A stretch of 64,000 nt of DNA. It comes from Sphingomonadales bacterium UBA6157. Its GTDB lineage: Bacteria > Pseudomonadota > Alphaproteobacteria > Sphingomonadales > Sphingomonadaceae. Shown here one piece after another: positions 56,100 through 64,000 of this stretch; the stretch's first letter is position 1, and every line of letters starts with the position of its first letter. A program made the position numbers and the translations under genes. The stretch covers positions 41,787 through 105,786 of the forward strand of contig DIUN01000023.1 of NCBI GenBank assembly GCA_002423025.1. Direction: 5' to 3'. The notes under the pieces were generated by a model, which was not told the DNA's origin, did not search any database, and saw only the letters and a list, made by a program, of their open reading frames with translations.

Positions 56100-58724
56100 A
56101 TGGATCTGGTCATTGTCGAATCGCCCGCCAAGGCGAAGACGATCAACAAATATCTCGGCTCGAACTATGAAGTTCTGGCGAGCTTCGGCCATATCCGGGA
56201 CTTGCCGGCCAAGGATGGCTCGGTGGATCCGGAGCATGATTTTGCCATGCAATGGGAGCTTTCCGGGGACCGTACCAAGCAGCTGAAGGCGATTTCGGAC
56301 GCGGCCAAGCGTGCCGACACGGTGATTCTCGCCACCGATCCCGATCGTGAGGGCGAGGCGATCTCGTGGCATCTGCTCGAATGGCTCAAGGCCAAGCGGG
56401 CGGTGCCCAAGGGTGGGGCCACGCGCGTCACCTTCAACGAGATCACCAAGACGGCGATTCTGGCCGCCATGAAGAAGCCGCGCGAACTCGACCAGGCGCT
56501 GATCGATGCCTATCTCGCCCGCCGCGCGCTGGATTATCTTGTTGGCTTCACGCTCTCGCCCGTGCTGTGGCGCAAGCTGCCGGGGGCCAAGAGCGCCGGG
56601 CGCGTGCAGTCCGTTGCGCTGCGGCTGATCTGCCAGCGCGAAAGCGAGATCGAGGCGCATATCGCGCGGGAATACTGGACGATCGAGGCCGGCATGGCAG
56701 CGCCCAACGCACAGGCCTTCCCCGCCCGGCTCAGCCTTTGGCGCGGCAAGAAGCTCGAGCGCTTCGATATCACCGGCGAGGCCGATGCGCTGGCCGCCAA
56801 GGCCGATGTGGGCAACGGCCGCTTCCGCGTGGCGGCGGTGGAAACCAAGCCGGCGACGCGCAACCCCTATGCGCCGTTCACCACCTCCACCCTGCAGCAG
56901 GAGGCGGCGCGCAAGCTCGGCTTCACCGCCACCCAGACGATGCGGGTGGCGCAGGGGCTCTATGAGGAGGGCCGCATCACCTACATGCGGACCGATGGCG
57001 TGCAGATTGCCGGCGAGGCGATTGGCGCCGTGCGCGCCGTTATCGCGCAGGATTATGGCAGCGGCGTCGATGTGCTGCCCGAGAAGCCGCGTTTTTACGC
57101 CACCAAGGCCAAGAACGCCCAGGAAGCGCATGAGGCGATCCGCCCGACAGACCTGTTCAGCCGGCCGCAGCGCGCGCCTTCGGGCGATGCCGAGCGGCTC
57201 TATGCGCTGATCTGGAAGCGCACCGTCGCCAGCCAGATGGCCAGCGCCCGGCTTGAGCGCTCGAGCATCGACATGCTCGACGAGGCGCGCACCACCGGGC
57301 TGCGCGCCACCGGCCAGGTGGTGATCTCGCCGGGCTTCCTCGCGGTTTATACAGAGACGAACGAGGACCTGCCGTCCGACAATGATGATGACGAGGGCCG
57401 CCGCCTGCCACGGCTCGTGGTGGGGGACATTTGCGGCGTCACCGGCGTCGAGGCCAAGCAGCATTTCACCGAGCCGCCCCCGCGTTTTTCCGAAGCCTCG
57501 CTGGTCAAGCGGCTGGAGGAGCTCGGCATCGGCCGGCCTTCCACCTATGCCGCGATCCTGCAGACGCTGCGGGACCGGCTCTATGTGCGTGTGGAGAAGA
57601 ACCGCTTCTTCGCCGAGGAAAAGGGCCGGCTGGTCACGGCGTTTCTCGAGCGCTTCTTCGAAAAATATGTCGGCTATGATTTCACCGCCGATCTTGAATC
57701 CCAGCTCGATGACGTCTCCGCCGGCAGCATGGATTATCTGAAGGTGCTGCGCGCCTTCTGGGAAGATTTCCATGGCCTGACGACGCAGATGCTCGAACTG
57801 CGGCCCTCCGATGTGACGGCGGCGCTCGATGATTACCTGGCGCCGCTGCTGTTCCCGCCGCGCGCCGATGGCGGTGATGCGCGGCTTTGCCCCTCGTGCA
57901 ACGCGGGCCGGCTGGCGCTCAAAACCGGCAAGTTCGGCGCGTTCGTGGCCTGCTCCAACTATCCGGAATGCCGCTACACACGGCAGTTTGCCGGTGATGG
58001 CGGGGCGCGGGAGAGCAACGGCCCGGTGCTGCTGGGCGAGGACCCGACGACCGGCGAGCCGGTGACACTGCGCTCCGGGCGCTTTGGCGCCTATGTGCAG
58101 CTCGGCGATGCCGAAAAGCCGCCGCGCGCCTCGATTCCCAAGGATGTCAGCGTCACTGGCCCCGAGGATTTCGATGTGGCGCTGCGCCTGCTCTCGCTGC
58201 CGCGCACCATCGGCGCGCACCCGGAGACGGGCGAGCCGATCACCGCCAGCATCGGCCGTTATGGGCCATATCTGGCGCACAGTGGCAAATATGCCCGGCT
58301 GGGCTCGACGGCTGAAGTGTTCGAAACGGGCATGAACGCCGCCGTGGTCAAGCTGGCGGAAGCGGCTGCGGCCGGCCCGCGCTCGCGCACCGCGGCGGCG
58401 CCGCTGCGCGAGATCGGCGTGCACCCGACATCGGGCGGCACGATGAAACTGCTCGCCGGCAAATATGGCAATTACATCACCGATGGCACGACCAACGCCA
58501 CCGTGCCCAAGGATGCCGATGGCCTGACGATGACGCTGGAGGAAGCGGCCGCGCTGATCGATGTGCGCGCCGCGATGCCGGCCAAGGGCAAGAAAAAGCC
58601 GGCGGCCAAGAAGGCGGCGGTTAAGAAGGCTCCGGCCAAGGCAGCCGCGACAAAGCCGGCCGCCGCCAAGAAACCTGCGGCGAAGAAAGCTGCGCCCAAG
58701 AAGGTTGCGGCGGCAAAGGACTGA
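56100..58724 (+). CDS. topA: DNA topoisomerase I with lysine-rich tail
   Basis: TopA relaxes negative supercoils. The 874-residue protein has the TOPRIM domain (VIVESPAKAKTI, ILATDPDREGEAI with catalytic acids), the active-site Tyr295 in GRITYMRTDG, the GIGRPSTYA segment and one zinc ribbon (CPSC...CSNYPEC). C-terminal repeats of the GKFGAF/GRFGAYV type follow. The last ~60 residues are a Lys/Ala/Pro-rich tail (repeated KKPAAKK) like eukaryotic H1 tails, which in related enzymes aids DNA binding. dprA ends 99 bases upstream. Confidence 0.97.
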   Translation: MDLVIVESPAKAKTINKYLGSNYEVLASFGHIRDLPAKDGSVDPEHDFAMQWELSGDRTKQLKAISDAAKRADTVILATDPDREGEAISWHLLEWLKAKRAVPKGGATRVTFNEITKTAILAAMKKPRELDQALIDAYLARRALDYLVGFTLSPVLWRKLPGAKSAGRVQSVALRLICQRESEIEAHIAREYWTIEAGMAAPNAQAFPARLSLWRGKKLERFDITGEADALAAKADVGNGRFRVAAVETKPATRNPYAPFTTSTLQQEAARKLGFTATQTMRVAQGLYEEGRITYMRTDGVQIAGEAIGAVRAVIAQDYGSGVDVLPEKPRFYATKAKNAQEAHEAIRPTDLFSRPQRAPSGDAERLYALIWKRTVASQMASARLERSSIDMLDEARTTGLRATGQVVISPGFLAVYTETNEDLPSDNDDDEGRRLPRLVVGDICGVTGVEAKQHFTEPPPRFSEASLVKRLEELGIGRPSTYAAILQTLRDRLYVRVEKNRFFAEEKGRLVTAFLERFFEKYVGYDFTADLESQLDDVSAGSMDYLKVLRAFWEDFHGLTTQMLELRPSDVTAALDDYLAPLLFPPRADGGDARLCPSCNAGRLALKTGKFGAFVACSNYPECRYTRQFAGDGGARESNGPVLLGEDPTTGEPVTLRSGRFGAYVQLGDAEKPPRASIPKDVSVTGPEDFDVALRLLSLPRTIGAHPETGEPITASIGRYGPYLAHSGKYARLGSTAEVFETGMNAAVVKLAEAAAAGPRSRTAAAPLREIGVHPTSGGTMKLLAGKYGNYITDGTTNATVPKDADGLTMTLEEAAALIDVRAAMPAKGKKKPAAKKAAVKKAPAKAAATKPAAAKKPAAKKAAPKKVAAAKD

Positions 58725-58740
58725 GGTTCAGGCGGGGCGG

Positions 58741-58757
58741 CGGGACGCTCGGTCCCG
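58741..58757. terminator. Hairpin after topA
   Basis: CGGGAC (58741-58746) pairs with GTCCCG (58752-58757) around a 5-base loop, 17 bases past the topA stop and before the convergent EamA gene. The flanking CGCCGGGATGAC suggests a broken copy of the palindromic repeat near 50.85 kb. Confidence 0.4.
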
Positions 58758-58797
58758 TCGTTCGCCGGGATGACAATCATGATTCAGGGGGCCGGCT

Positions 58798-59691
58798 TCA
58801 GGGGGCTGCGCGGTCCGGCAGCCGCACCAGCAGCAGCGCCGCCACCACCAGCCCGGCGCCGGTAAGCTCCCACACTCCTGGCACCTCGCCGAAGCGCAAG
58901 GCCCCGACAGTGGCGCTGATCGCCGGCTGGATGAGCAGCGCCAGGCCGACGACGATCGGCCGCAGATGCCCGACGGCATACACCACCAGCCCCTGCCCGA
59001 AGACCTGGCTGCCAAAGGCCAGCACCAGGATCGGCGTCCAGTTGCCGGGCCAGAAGGCGCCTGGCTCGAGCAGCGCCAGCGGCAGCATCGTCACCGCGCC
59101 AAAGGCCGTGGCCAGCGCCAGCAGGGGCATGGCGGCGAGGCGCGAGCGCAGCTTCTCGATGGTGAGCAGATAGGCGGTGTAGAACAGCGCGGCGCCAAGG
59201 CAGAGCAGGTCCCCGGTGAAGTTGCGCGGGCTGAGATCGGCACTGCGGCCGAGCAGCAGCGCCGTGCCGAGCGCGGCGGCAAGCAGCGCGGCGCGGGCCG
59301 GGCGGCCGGGGCGCTGGCGCAGCACGACAAAGCCCCAGAGCGGCAGCAGGAAGGTGGCGGCGTTGGTGAGCAGCGTGGCGTTGGCCAGTGTCGTGCGCAG
59401 GATGCCGAGGTGCCACAGCGCCAGATCGATGGCGAAGAATACCCCGGCGAGCGCCGCCAGCCCCAGGGACCCCAGATTGAGCCCGCCAAAAGCCGGTGTG
59501 CCCTCGCGCCCGCTCACGAACCGCGCCAGCAGCAGCAGCGGCACCACGGCCAGGCTGAGCCGCCAGAACGCCGAGGCCATGGGTGCGACATCGGCAATCC
59601 GCACCAGCCATGGCCCGAAGGCGAGCGAGGCGCTGCCGGCAAGCATCGCTGGAAAGGCGAAGCGGTTGGCTGGGGGTGGTGCGGGCTCCAT
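58798..59691 (-). CDS. EamA-family (DMT) transporter
   Basis: The 297-residue protein has about ten hydrophobic helices arranged as two EamA repeats. Segments such as FGPWLVRIADVAPMASAFWRL and a second repeat near LLCLGAALFYTAYLLTIEKL are visible. The family exports metabolites such as amino acids or purines; the substrate is unknown. ATG 59691 starts just before the first helix; an extension to 59928 is basic, low-complexity and antisense to the next gene. It is convergent with topA and divergent from the DUF885 gene. Confidence 0.88.
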   Translation of the reverse strand: MEPAPPPANRFAFPAMLAGSASLAFGPWLVRIADVAPMASAFWRLSLAVVPLLLLARFVSGREGTPAFGGLNLGSLGLAALAGVFFAIDLALWHLGILRTTLANATLLTNAATFLLPLWGFVVLRQRPGRPARAALLAAALGTALLLGRSADLSPRNFTGDLLCLGAALFYTAYLLTIEKLRSRLAAMPLLALATAFGAVTMLPLALLEPGAFWPGNWTPILVLAFGSQVFGQGLVVYAVGHLRPIVVGLALLIQPAISATVGALRFGEVPGVWELTGAGLVVAALLLVRLPDRAAP

Positions 59692-59814
59692 GGCGGCTCG
59701 CCTAGCCGGGGCGGCGGGCCGGGGGAAGGGGCTGGATGGGGCGGGGCGTGACGGCGGGACGCATTCCCGCCATGGTGCGCCGCGATACAGGCTTTGGATT
59801 TTGCGGGAGTGTTC

Positions 59815-61656
59815 ATGAAGCGGTTGTGGTTGCTGGCGTTGGTGATGGCGCCGGTGCTGGGTGCTGGCCCCGTGGTTGCGCAGGGACCGGTGGTTGCAAA
59901 GGCCATGGCGCCTGCGGTGGTGGCGCAAAGCCCGGATGCGGCGCTGGCCGGCTTCTTCGAGGCGTTTGATGCCGCCGAGCTGGCGCGCTCGCCGGAGAGC
60001 CGGGCCTATCGCGGCATCCGCACCGACCAGAACCGCTGGGATGACCGCAGCGATGCCGCCGAGGCTGCGGCCAACGCCGCGGACATCAAGGCGCTGGCCG
60101 AGATGCGCGCGCGCTTTGGCGGCGCCGCTCTCAGTCCGGAGTCAAAGCTCTCCTACACGCTTTTCGAGCGCAACATGGAGGAGCGCATCGCCGGCTATGC
60201 GTTTCGGGACAATGGCCTGATGTTTGACCATATGGATGGCGTGCACAGCGCCTATCCGGCGTTTCTGATCAACATCCACCGGGTGGCGAGCAAGGCCGAT
60301 GCGGAGGATTATGTGGCGCGGCTGCGGGCGCTCGGCCCGGCGCTGGAGGCCGATATCGCCCGCAGCGAGGCGCGTGCGGCGCGCGGCGTGATGCCGCCGA
60401 AATGGGTGTACCCGCTGGTGCTCTCGGACGCCCGCAACACCATCTCGGGCGCGCCGTTCGATGCATCGGGCGTCGACTCGCCGTTGCTGGCGGATTTCAA
60501 GGCCAAGCTGGGCAAGCTTGATCTGCCGGCAGCGGACAAGGCCGCGCTGGAGGCCGCCGCCACGGCGGCGCTCACGGCCAGCGTGCGGCCGGCCTATGCG
60601 CGGCTGGTCGCGACGCTGGAAGCGCAGCAGGCGCGCGCCGGCACCGATGATGGCCTGTGGCGCCTGCCCAATGGCGCGGCGGATTATGCCCGGCGGCTGG
60701 CCAGCTACACCAGCACCAGCATGGGCGCCGAGGCGATCCACGCGCTCGGGCTGGCGCAGGTGCAGCGCATCCATGGCGAGATGCTCGCCGTGGCGCGAAC
60801 GACCGGTTTTGCGGGCGATCTGCCGGCGTTCCTTGCGCAGATGCGGACCGACAAGCGGTTCTTTTTGCCTGAGGGCGAGGCCGGCAAGGCCGCGTATCTC
60901 AGCCTCGCCAATGGCTTTCTGGCCGAGATCGCGCCGAAGCTGCCGCAGTATTTCCGCGACCTGCCGAAATCGGCGCTGGTGGTGCAGGCCGTGGAACCGT
61001 TCCGCGAGGAGACTGCCGGCAAGGCGTTCTACACCAGCCCGGCTACTGACGGCTCGCGGCCCGGCATCGTCTATGTGAACCTCTACAGGCTGGCCGACAT
61101 GCCGACCACCGAGATGGAGGCACTGATCTATCATGAGGGCGTGCCGGGCCATCATTTCGAGCGGGCCAGCGCCACTGCCTTGAAGGGCCTGCCGCCGTTC
61201 CGTCGCTACGGCGGCTACACGGCCTATACCGAGGGCTGGGGCCTTTATGCCGAGGCGCTGGCCAAGGACATGGGGCAGTATCGGGACCCCTACAGTGATT
61301 TCGGCCGGCTGCAGATGGAGCTGCACCGCGCCATCCGGCTGGTGGTGGACACCGGCATCCACCACAAGCGCTGGAGTCGCGAGCAGGCGATCGCCTGGAC
61401 GCTGGCCAACAGTGCGGAGAGCGAGGGCGCCGTTGCCAAGGCGATTGAGCGCTATGTGGTGCTGCCGGGGCAGGCGACGGCCTACATGATCGGCCGGTTG
61501 AAGATCTCTGAGCTGCGCACCCGCGCCGAGGCGGCGCTGGGCGACAAGTTCGATATCCGGGATTTCCATGCCGTGGTGCTGCGCAGCGGCCCGGTGCCGC
61601 TGGATGTGCTGGAAACCAATGTCGATGCCTGGATCGCGGAGATTTATGGCGCCTGA
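59815..61656 (+). CDS. Exported DUF885 metallopeptidase-like protein
   Basis: The 613-residue precursor has a signal peptide (KRLWLLALVMAPVLGAGPVVAQ). The DUF885 zinc site YHEGVPGHHFE begins at His440, with a downstream TEGWGLYAEALA segment that supplies the third ligand. The fold resembles thermolysin-type gluzincins. Family members are periplasmic or lipoprotein peptidases of poorly known substrate. GGGAG 7 bases before ATG 59815 supports the start over TTG 59794. A small-RNA candidate begins just downstream. Confidence 0.9.
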   Translation: MKRLWLLALVMAPVLGAGPVVAQGPVVAKAMAPAVVAQSPDAALAGFFEAFDAAELARSPESRAYRGIRTDQNRWDDRSDAAEAAANAADIKALAEMRARFGGAALSPESKLSYTLFERNMEERIAGYAFRDNGLMFDHMDGVHSAYPAFLINIHRVASKADAEDYVARLRALGPALEADIARSEARAARGVMPPKWVYPLVLSDARNTISGAPFDASGVDSPLLADFKAKLGKLDLPAADKAALEAAATAALTASVRPAYARLVATLEAQQARAGTDDGLWRLPNGAADYARRLASYTSTSMGAEAIHALGLAQVQRIHGEMLAVARTTGFAGDLPAFLAQMRTDKRFFLPEGEAGKAAYLSLANGFLAEIAPKLPQYFRDLPKSALVVQAVEPFREETAGKAFYTSPATDGSRPGIVYVNLYRLADMPTTEMEALIYHEGVPGHHFERASATALKGLPPFRRYGGYTAYTEGWGLYAEALAKDMGQYRDPYSDFGRLQMELHRAIRLVVDTGIHHKRWSREQAIAWTLANSAESEGAVAKAIERYVVLPGQATAYMIGRLKISELRTRAEAALGDKFDIRDFHAVVLRSGPVPLDVLETNVDAWIAEIYGA

Positions 61657-61682
61657 CCGCGCTTTTGTCGGATTTCTACAAT
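61653..61682 (+). promoter_or_regulatory. Candidate promoter of the downstream small RNA
   Basis: CTGACC (61653-61658, 4 of 6 to TTGACA) and TACAAT (61677-61682, 5 of 6 to TATAAT) are 18 bases apart, at the very end of the DUF885 gene. Transcription would start near 61689. Confidence 0.45.
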
Positions 61683-61688
61683 TGCGGG

Positions 61689-61808
61689 GGCGCGACTCGG
61701 GGTAGCTTTCAGTTGCGACCCGAGGGGAAACTGGGTGCTGCAACAGAGCTGCACCAGCGCATCCCCTAACTATCGGCCCGGGATGGCTCCCCATCCCGGG
61801 CTATTTTT
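61689..61808 (+). ncRNA. Unassigned structured small RNA candidate with intrinsic terminator
   Basis: About 120 bases fold into three consecutive hairpins. The first is CTCGGG (61696-61701) with CCCGAG (61719-61724). The second is GGGGA (61724-61728) with TCCCC (61762-61766), enclosing CTGG-G-TGC paired to GCACCAG (61751-61757). The third is the terminator. With its own promoter-like sequence this looks like an independent transcript or a leader element. It does not match SRP RNA, tmRNA, 6S RNA, RNase P or any riboswitch consensus I can recall. No conserved open frame is present. Confidence 0.5.
61776..61808 (+). terminator. Intrinsic (Rho-independent) terminator
   Basis: An 11-bp perfect stem, GCCCGGGATGG (61776-61786) with CCATCCCGGGC (61791-61801), has a 4-base loop and is followed by TATTTTT. 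It is the clearest intrinsic terminator in the window. Confidence 0.85.
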
Positions 61809-61841
61809 CCGTGGGGTGCGTAATCGAATTGCAACGTTCAA

Positions 61842-61867
61842 TCGTATAGGCTTGCATAAGCGTACGA
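61842..61867. promoter_or_regulatory. Dyad upstream of the AraC-type regulator gene
   Basis: TCGTA (61842-61846) and TACGA (61863-61867) flank an inner GCTT-GCAT-AAGC (61850-61861). The element lies 30 bases before the GTG start of the regulator, a place suited to autoregulation or RNA folding near the start. The flanking bases are unusually AT-rich for this window. Confidence 0.35.
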
Positions 61868-61897
61868 CCGCGTTTCGATTTCGGGGGAGCAGGCCGG

Positions 61898-62743
61898 GTG
61901 ATCAGCATCCGCTATTTCGCGCCAGCACCGCAGCTGCGGCCCTATCTGTCGTCCTATTATTGGTTTGAATCGAATCTGCCGGCCTTTGCCGATCTGATGC
62001 GCGCCGAGCTGCCGCAGATCCGGCTGGTGACGCGCGGCACGGCGCGCAACACCTATGCCACGGGCGTGGTTCGGCAGGGTGTCGGCGCGCAGCTGCAGGG
62101 GCCAACCAGTGGCCCGGTGCAGTTCGTGGCGGCGGGGCCGCTGCATCTGTTTGGCGTCGGGCTGCTGCCGCAGGGCTGGGCGACGCTGATCGGCGAGCCG
62201 GCGGACCGGCTGGCCGATGATGTGGTGGACCTGGGCGATGTGGTGGGCCGCTGCGCCGCCGATGTGCTGGGCGAACTGGCGCTGGCGCGGGATGATGCGG
62301 CGCGGGTGGCGGCAGCGGACCGGTTTTTCCAGTGCCTGCTCGACAGCGCCCATGCCGCGCCGCTGTGGTTCACCCGGCTGACCGATGCGTGGCTGACCGA
62401 GTCCGCCAACCCGCAGCTCGATGCGCTGGTGGCGGCGTCCGGCATGTCCCAGCGCTCGGTGGAGCGATTGTCCCGGCGGATTTATGGTGCGTCGCCCAAG
62501 CTGCTGGCGCGGAAATATCGTGCGCTCAACGCGGCCGTGCAGATCGGCAATGGCGAGGTTTCGGGCTGGGCGGACCTGGCGGCGGGGGCGTTTTATGACC
62601 AGGCGCATTTCATTCGCGAGTTCAAGCAGTTCACCGGGCTGACACCGGCGCGCTTCCAGGCCGAGGCGGCGCCGGTGACGCGGATCACCATTGCGCGCAA
62701 GAAGCTGATGCCGGACTTGCCGAAGCTGGCGCTCTATAGTTAG
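61898..62743 (+). CDS. AraC-family transcriptional regulator
   Basis: The protein has 281 residues. The N-terminal ~160 form a variable sensing region starting ISIRYFAPAPQLRPYLSSYYWFE, similar to DUF6597-type domains. The C-terminal ~110 form the double HTH of AraC proteins, with MSQRSVERLSRRIYGASPK for the first recognition part and DLAAGAFYDQAHFIREFKQFTG for the family signature. The GTG at 61898 is used, with GGGGGAG upstream. The ligand and targets are unknown; the gene is flanked by an RNA terminator and the suf regulator. Confidence 0.9.
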   Translation: MISIRYFAPAPQLRPYLSSYYWFESNLPAFADLMRAELPQIRLVTRGTARNTYATGVVRQGVGAQLQGPTSGPVQFVAAGPLHLFGVGLLPQGWATLIGEPADRLADDVVDLGDVVGRCAADVLGELALARDDAARVAAADRFFQCLLDSAHAAPLWFTRLTDAWLTESANPQLDALVAASGMSQRSVERLSRRIYGASPKLLARKYRALNAAVQIGNGEVSGWADLAAGAFYDQAHFIREFKQFTGLTPARFQAEAAPVTRITIARKKLMPDLPKLALYS

Positions 62744-62785
62744 GAGCAGGAGCCGCCTCGAATTCGCAACTTGGCGATTCCGGCG

Positions 62786-62815
62786 TTGACATTATCTCCG
62801 GGGCAACCACATAAG
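62786..62815 (+). promoter_or_regulatory. Likely promoter of the suf operon
   Basis: A perfect -35 TTGACA (62786-62791) is followed after 18 bases by CATAAG (62810-62815, 4 of 6 to TATAAT). The expected start near 62822 falls inside the GGAC/GTCC dyad. Confidence 0.55.
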
Positions 62816-62817
62816 CC

Positions 62818-62832
62818 GGACTGATTTTGTCC
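62818..62832. promoter_or_regulatory. Candidate Rrf2/SufR operator
   Basis: GGAC-TGATTTT-GTCC is a dyad over the predicted transcription start of the regulator-sufB operon. Its GACT...TTTT...GTC layout resembles IscR-type sites, so autorepression by the Rrf2-type regulator is plausible. Confidence 0.45.
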
Positions 62833-62851
62833 ACTTTGCGGGGTGCTGCTG

Positions 62852-63307
62852 GTGATCCGGCTGACCAATCTAGCTGATTACGCCGTGGTCGTGATGACAA
62901 CGGCGGCGCGCGAGCCCGAGGCGCGGCTGTCTGCCGCCCGCGTCGCCGAAGTGACGGCGATTCCGGCGCCGACGGTCGCCAAGCTGATGGGGACGCTGGC
63001 CCGCGCCGGGCTGCTGGTGGCAAGCCGCGGTGTTTCGGGCGGCTTTGCGCTGTCGCGGCCGGCCGTGGACATCAATGTTGCCGAGATCGTCGAGGCTGTG
63101 GACGGGCCGATTTCGCTCACCGCCTGTGTTTCGGGTGATGCGCATGATTGCGCCATCGAGGGCCGTTGCGGCGTGCGCGGCCATTGGGGGCCGATCAACA
63201 TGGCGGTGCGCGCGGCGCTGCAGGCGGTGACGCTAGCGGACCTGCTGCAGCCTGCGGCGATGCGCGGGCTGGCCGCCGGGGCGTTTGCCGGCGAGGTGGT
63301 GGCATGA
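62852..63307 (+). CDS. Rrf2-family regulator of the SUF system (IscR/SufR-like)
   Basis: The 151-residue winged-helix protein begins [14 protein letters not shown], the signature of SUF-associated Rrf2 regulators. It has an HTH with [20 protein letters not shown] and a wing [16 protein letters not shown]. Three cysteines in [23 protein letters not shown] are likely Fe-S cluster ligands, so it should sense cluster supply and repress the suf operon when replete. I used GTG 62852, in line with the family N-terminus, over GTG 62843. Its stop overlaps the sufB ATG (ATGA). Confidence 0.93.
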   Translation: MIRLTNLADYAVVVMTTAAREPEARLSAARVAEVTAIPAPTVAKLMGTLARAGLLVASRGVSGGFALSRPAVDINVAEIVEAVDGPISLTACVSGDAHDCAIEGRCGVRGHWGPINMAVRAALQAVTLADLLQPAAMRGLAAGAFAGEVVA

Positions 63308-64000
63308 CACAGATGAATGATTCCGTAGCCGATGTGGCCGAAACCCCGGTGCAGGATGCCGAGGCCCGTGCGGCCGTGGCGGACCTGGCCACCTACAAAT
63401 GGGGCTTCACCTCCGACATCGAATCCGACATGGCGCCCAAGGGCCTCAATGAGGACACCGTGCGCTTCATCTCCGCCAAGAAGGGCGAGCCCGAGTGGCT
63501 GCTCGAGTGGCGGCTGAAGGCCTATGCGCGCTGGCTGACGATGGAAGCGCCGGATTGGGCCAAGCTCGACCTCGCGCCGATCGATTATCAGGACGCCTAT
63601 TATTACGCCGCGCCCAAGGCCAAGCCGGAGCTGGCGTCGCTCGATGAACTCGACCCCGAGATCAGGCGCACATATGAAAAGCTCGGTATCCCGATCGAGG
63701 AGCAGAAGATGCTCGCCGGTGTGGAAGGCTCGCGGCGCATCGCGGTGGACGCGGTGTTCGATTCGGTGAGTGTCGCCACCACCTTCCGCGCCGAGCTGGA
63801 GAAGGCCGGGGTGATCTTCCGCTCGATCAGCGAGGCGGTGAAGGAATATCCCGAGCTGGTGAAGAAGTGGCTGGGCAGCGTCGTGCCGGTGCAGGACAAC
63901 TTTTTCTCCTGCCTCAACAGCGCGGTGTTTTCGGATGGGACCTTTGTCTACATCCCGGAGGGCGTGCGCTGCCCCATGGAGCTTTCCACCTATTTCCGCA
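63304..64000 (+). CDS. sufB: Fe-S cluster assembly scaffold SufB (partial, 3' end off window)
   Basis: SufB with SufC and SufD builds Fe-S clusters. The visible 232 residues include the N-terminal [40 protein letters not shown], and [27 protein letters not shown], all characteristic of SufB rather than SufD. A full protein is ~480-490 residues, so about half is beyond the right edge. A ~30-residue variable Ala/Val-rich leader precedes the conserved part. It is translationally coupled to the Rrf2-type regulator gene. Confidence 0.96.
   Translation, partial: MTQMNDSVADVAETPVQDAEARAAVADLATYKWGFTSDIESDMAPKGLNEDTVRFISAKKGEPEWLLEWRLKAYARWLTMEAPDWAKLDLAPIDYQDAYYYAAPKAKPELASLDELDPEIRRTYEKLGIPIEEQKMLAGVEGSRRIAVDAVFDSVSVATTFRAELEKAGVIFRSISEAVKEYPELVKKWLGSVVPVQDNFFSCLNSAVFSDGTFVYIPEGVRCPMELSTYFR

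Noticed and set aside
54681..58424. A 1247-codon open frame antisense to plsY-dprA-topA
   Set aside because: It mirrors well-supported genes on the other strand and shows Arg/Ala/Gly-rich, non-family sequence; long antisense frames are expected at this G+C.
61689..61808. Assignment of the structured RNA to SRP RNA, tmRNA, 6S RNA, RNase P RNA or a cobalamin riboswitch
   Set aside because: None of the invariant segments of these RNAs (for example the SRP GGAAGGAAGCAG region or the B12-box) is present.
1..64000. CRISPR arrays, prophage, toxin-antitoxin or other defence systems
   Set aside because: No regularly spaced repeats, cas, phage structural, integrase, transposase or toxin-antitoxin genes were recognised anywhere in the window.

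Overview
The window is a dense, almost intact stretch of chromosome from an alphaproteobacterium, most likely Sphingomonadales. This rests on established gene neighbourhoods: purH-heparinase-rpe-rsmB, gpsA-tsaD facing hemC-hemD-Mic60-like, DUF3576-leuS-lptE-holA facing parB-parA-rsmG-mnmG-mnmE, plsY-dprA-topA, and a RibB carrying an N-terminal helix-turn-helix. G+C is high on both flanks (43 of 60 bases at 47161-47220) and clearly lower in the middle (24 of 60 at 33181-33240). No phage, transposase, CRISPR array or plasmid module was seen. No gap between genes exceeds 300 bases.

Layout. 1-5.6 kb: end of a YbbN-type thioredoxin/TPR protein, tRNA-Gly(GCC), a zinc-type CDF exporter, an enoyl-CoA hydratase, hisG-hisD and a small PepSY-type membrane protein. 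5.6-17.3 kb: serine hydrolase, purH, heparinase-like protein, rpe, HPP and TauE/SafE membrane proteins, a mosaic of palindromic repeats, rsmB, an SDR, an SdhAF4-like DUF1674 protein, gpsA and tsaD. 17.3-22.2 kb: an accessory block (MATE, OmpW, flavin monooxygenase, DJ-1/PfpI) between tsaD and hemC. 22.2-25.7 kb: hemC, hemD, a mitofilin-like protein and yggS.

25.7-37 kb is the lower-GC core: outer-membrane-like protein, DUF3576 lipoprotein, leuS, lptE, holA, parB, parA, rsmG, mnmG and mnmE. Two parS sites lie here, one inside rsmG and one just upstream of mnmG, so the segment is probably close to the replication origin, though no oriC was found. 37-46.5 kb: dienelactone hydrolase, quinone oxidoreductase, TerC, M20 peptidase, dapD, a HAD nucleotidase and the riboflavin genes ribD-ribE-ribB-ribH. 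The ribB leader carries evenly spaced dyads that could be an operator for the HTH domain of RibB itself.

46.5-64 kb: gltX, a DUF389 membrane protein, a beta-propeller phytase lipoprotein, nadE, an amidohydrolase, plsY-dprA-topA, an EamA transporter, a DUF885 peptidase, a candidate structured small RNA with its own promoter and terminator, an AraC-type regulator, and the start of a suf operon (Rrf2-type regulator then sufB, cut by the window edge). Most genes are housekeeping. The points most worth following are the ribB regulatory region, the unassigned small RNA near 61.7 kb, the parS pair and the suf operator.
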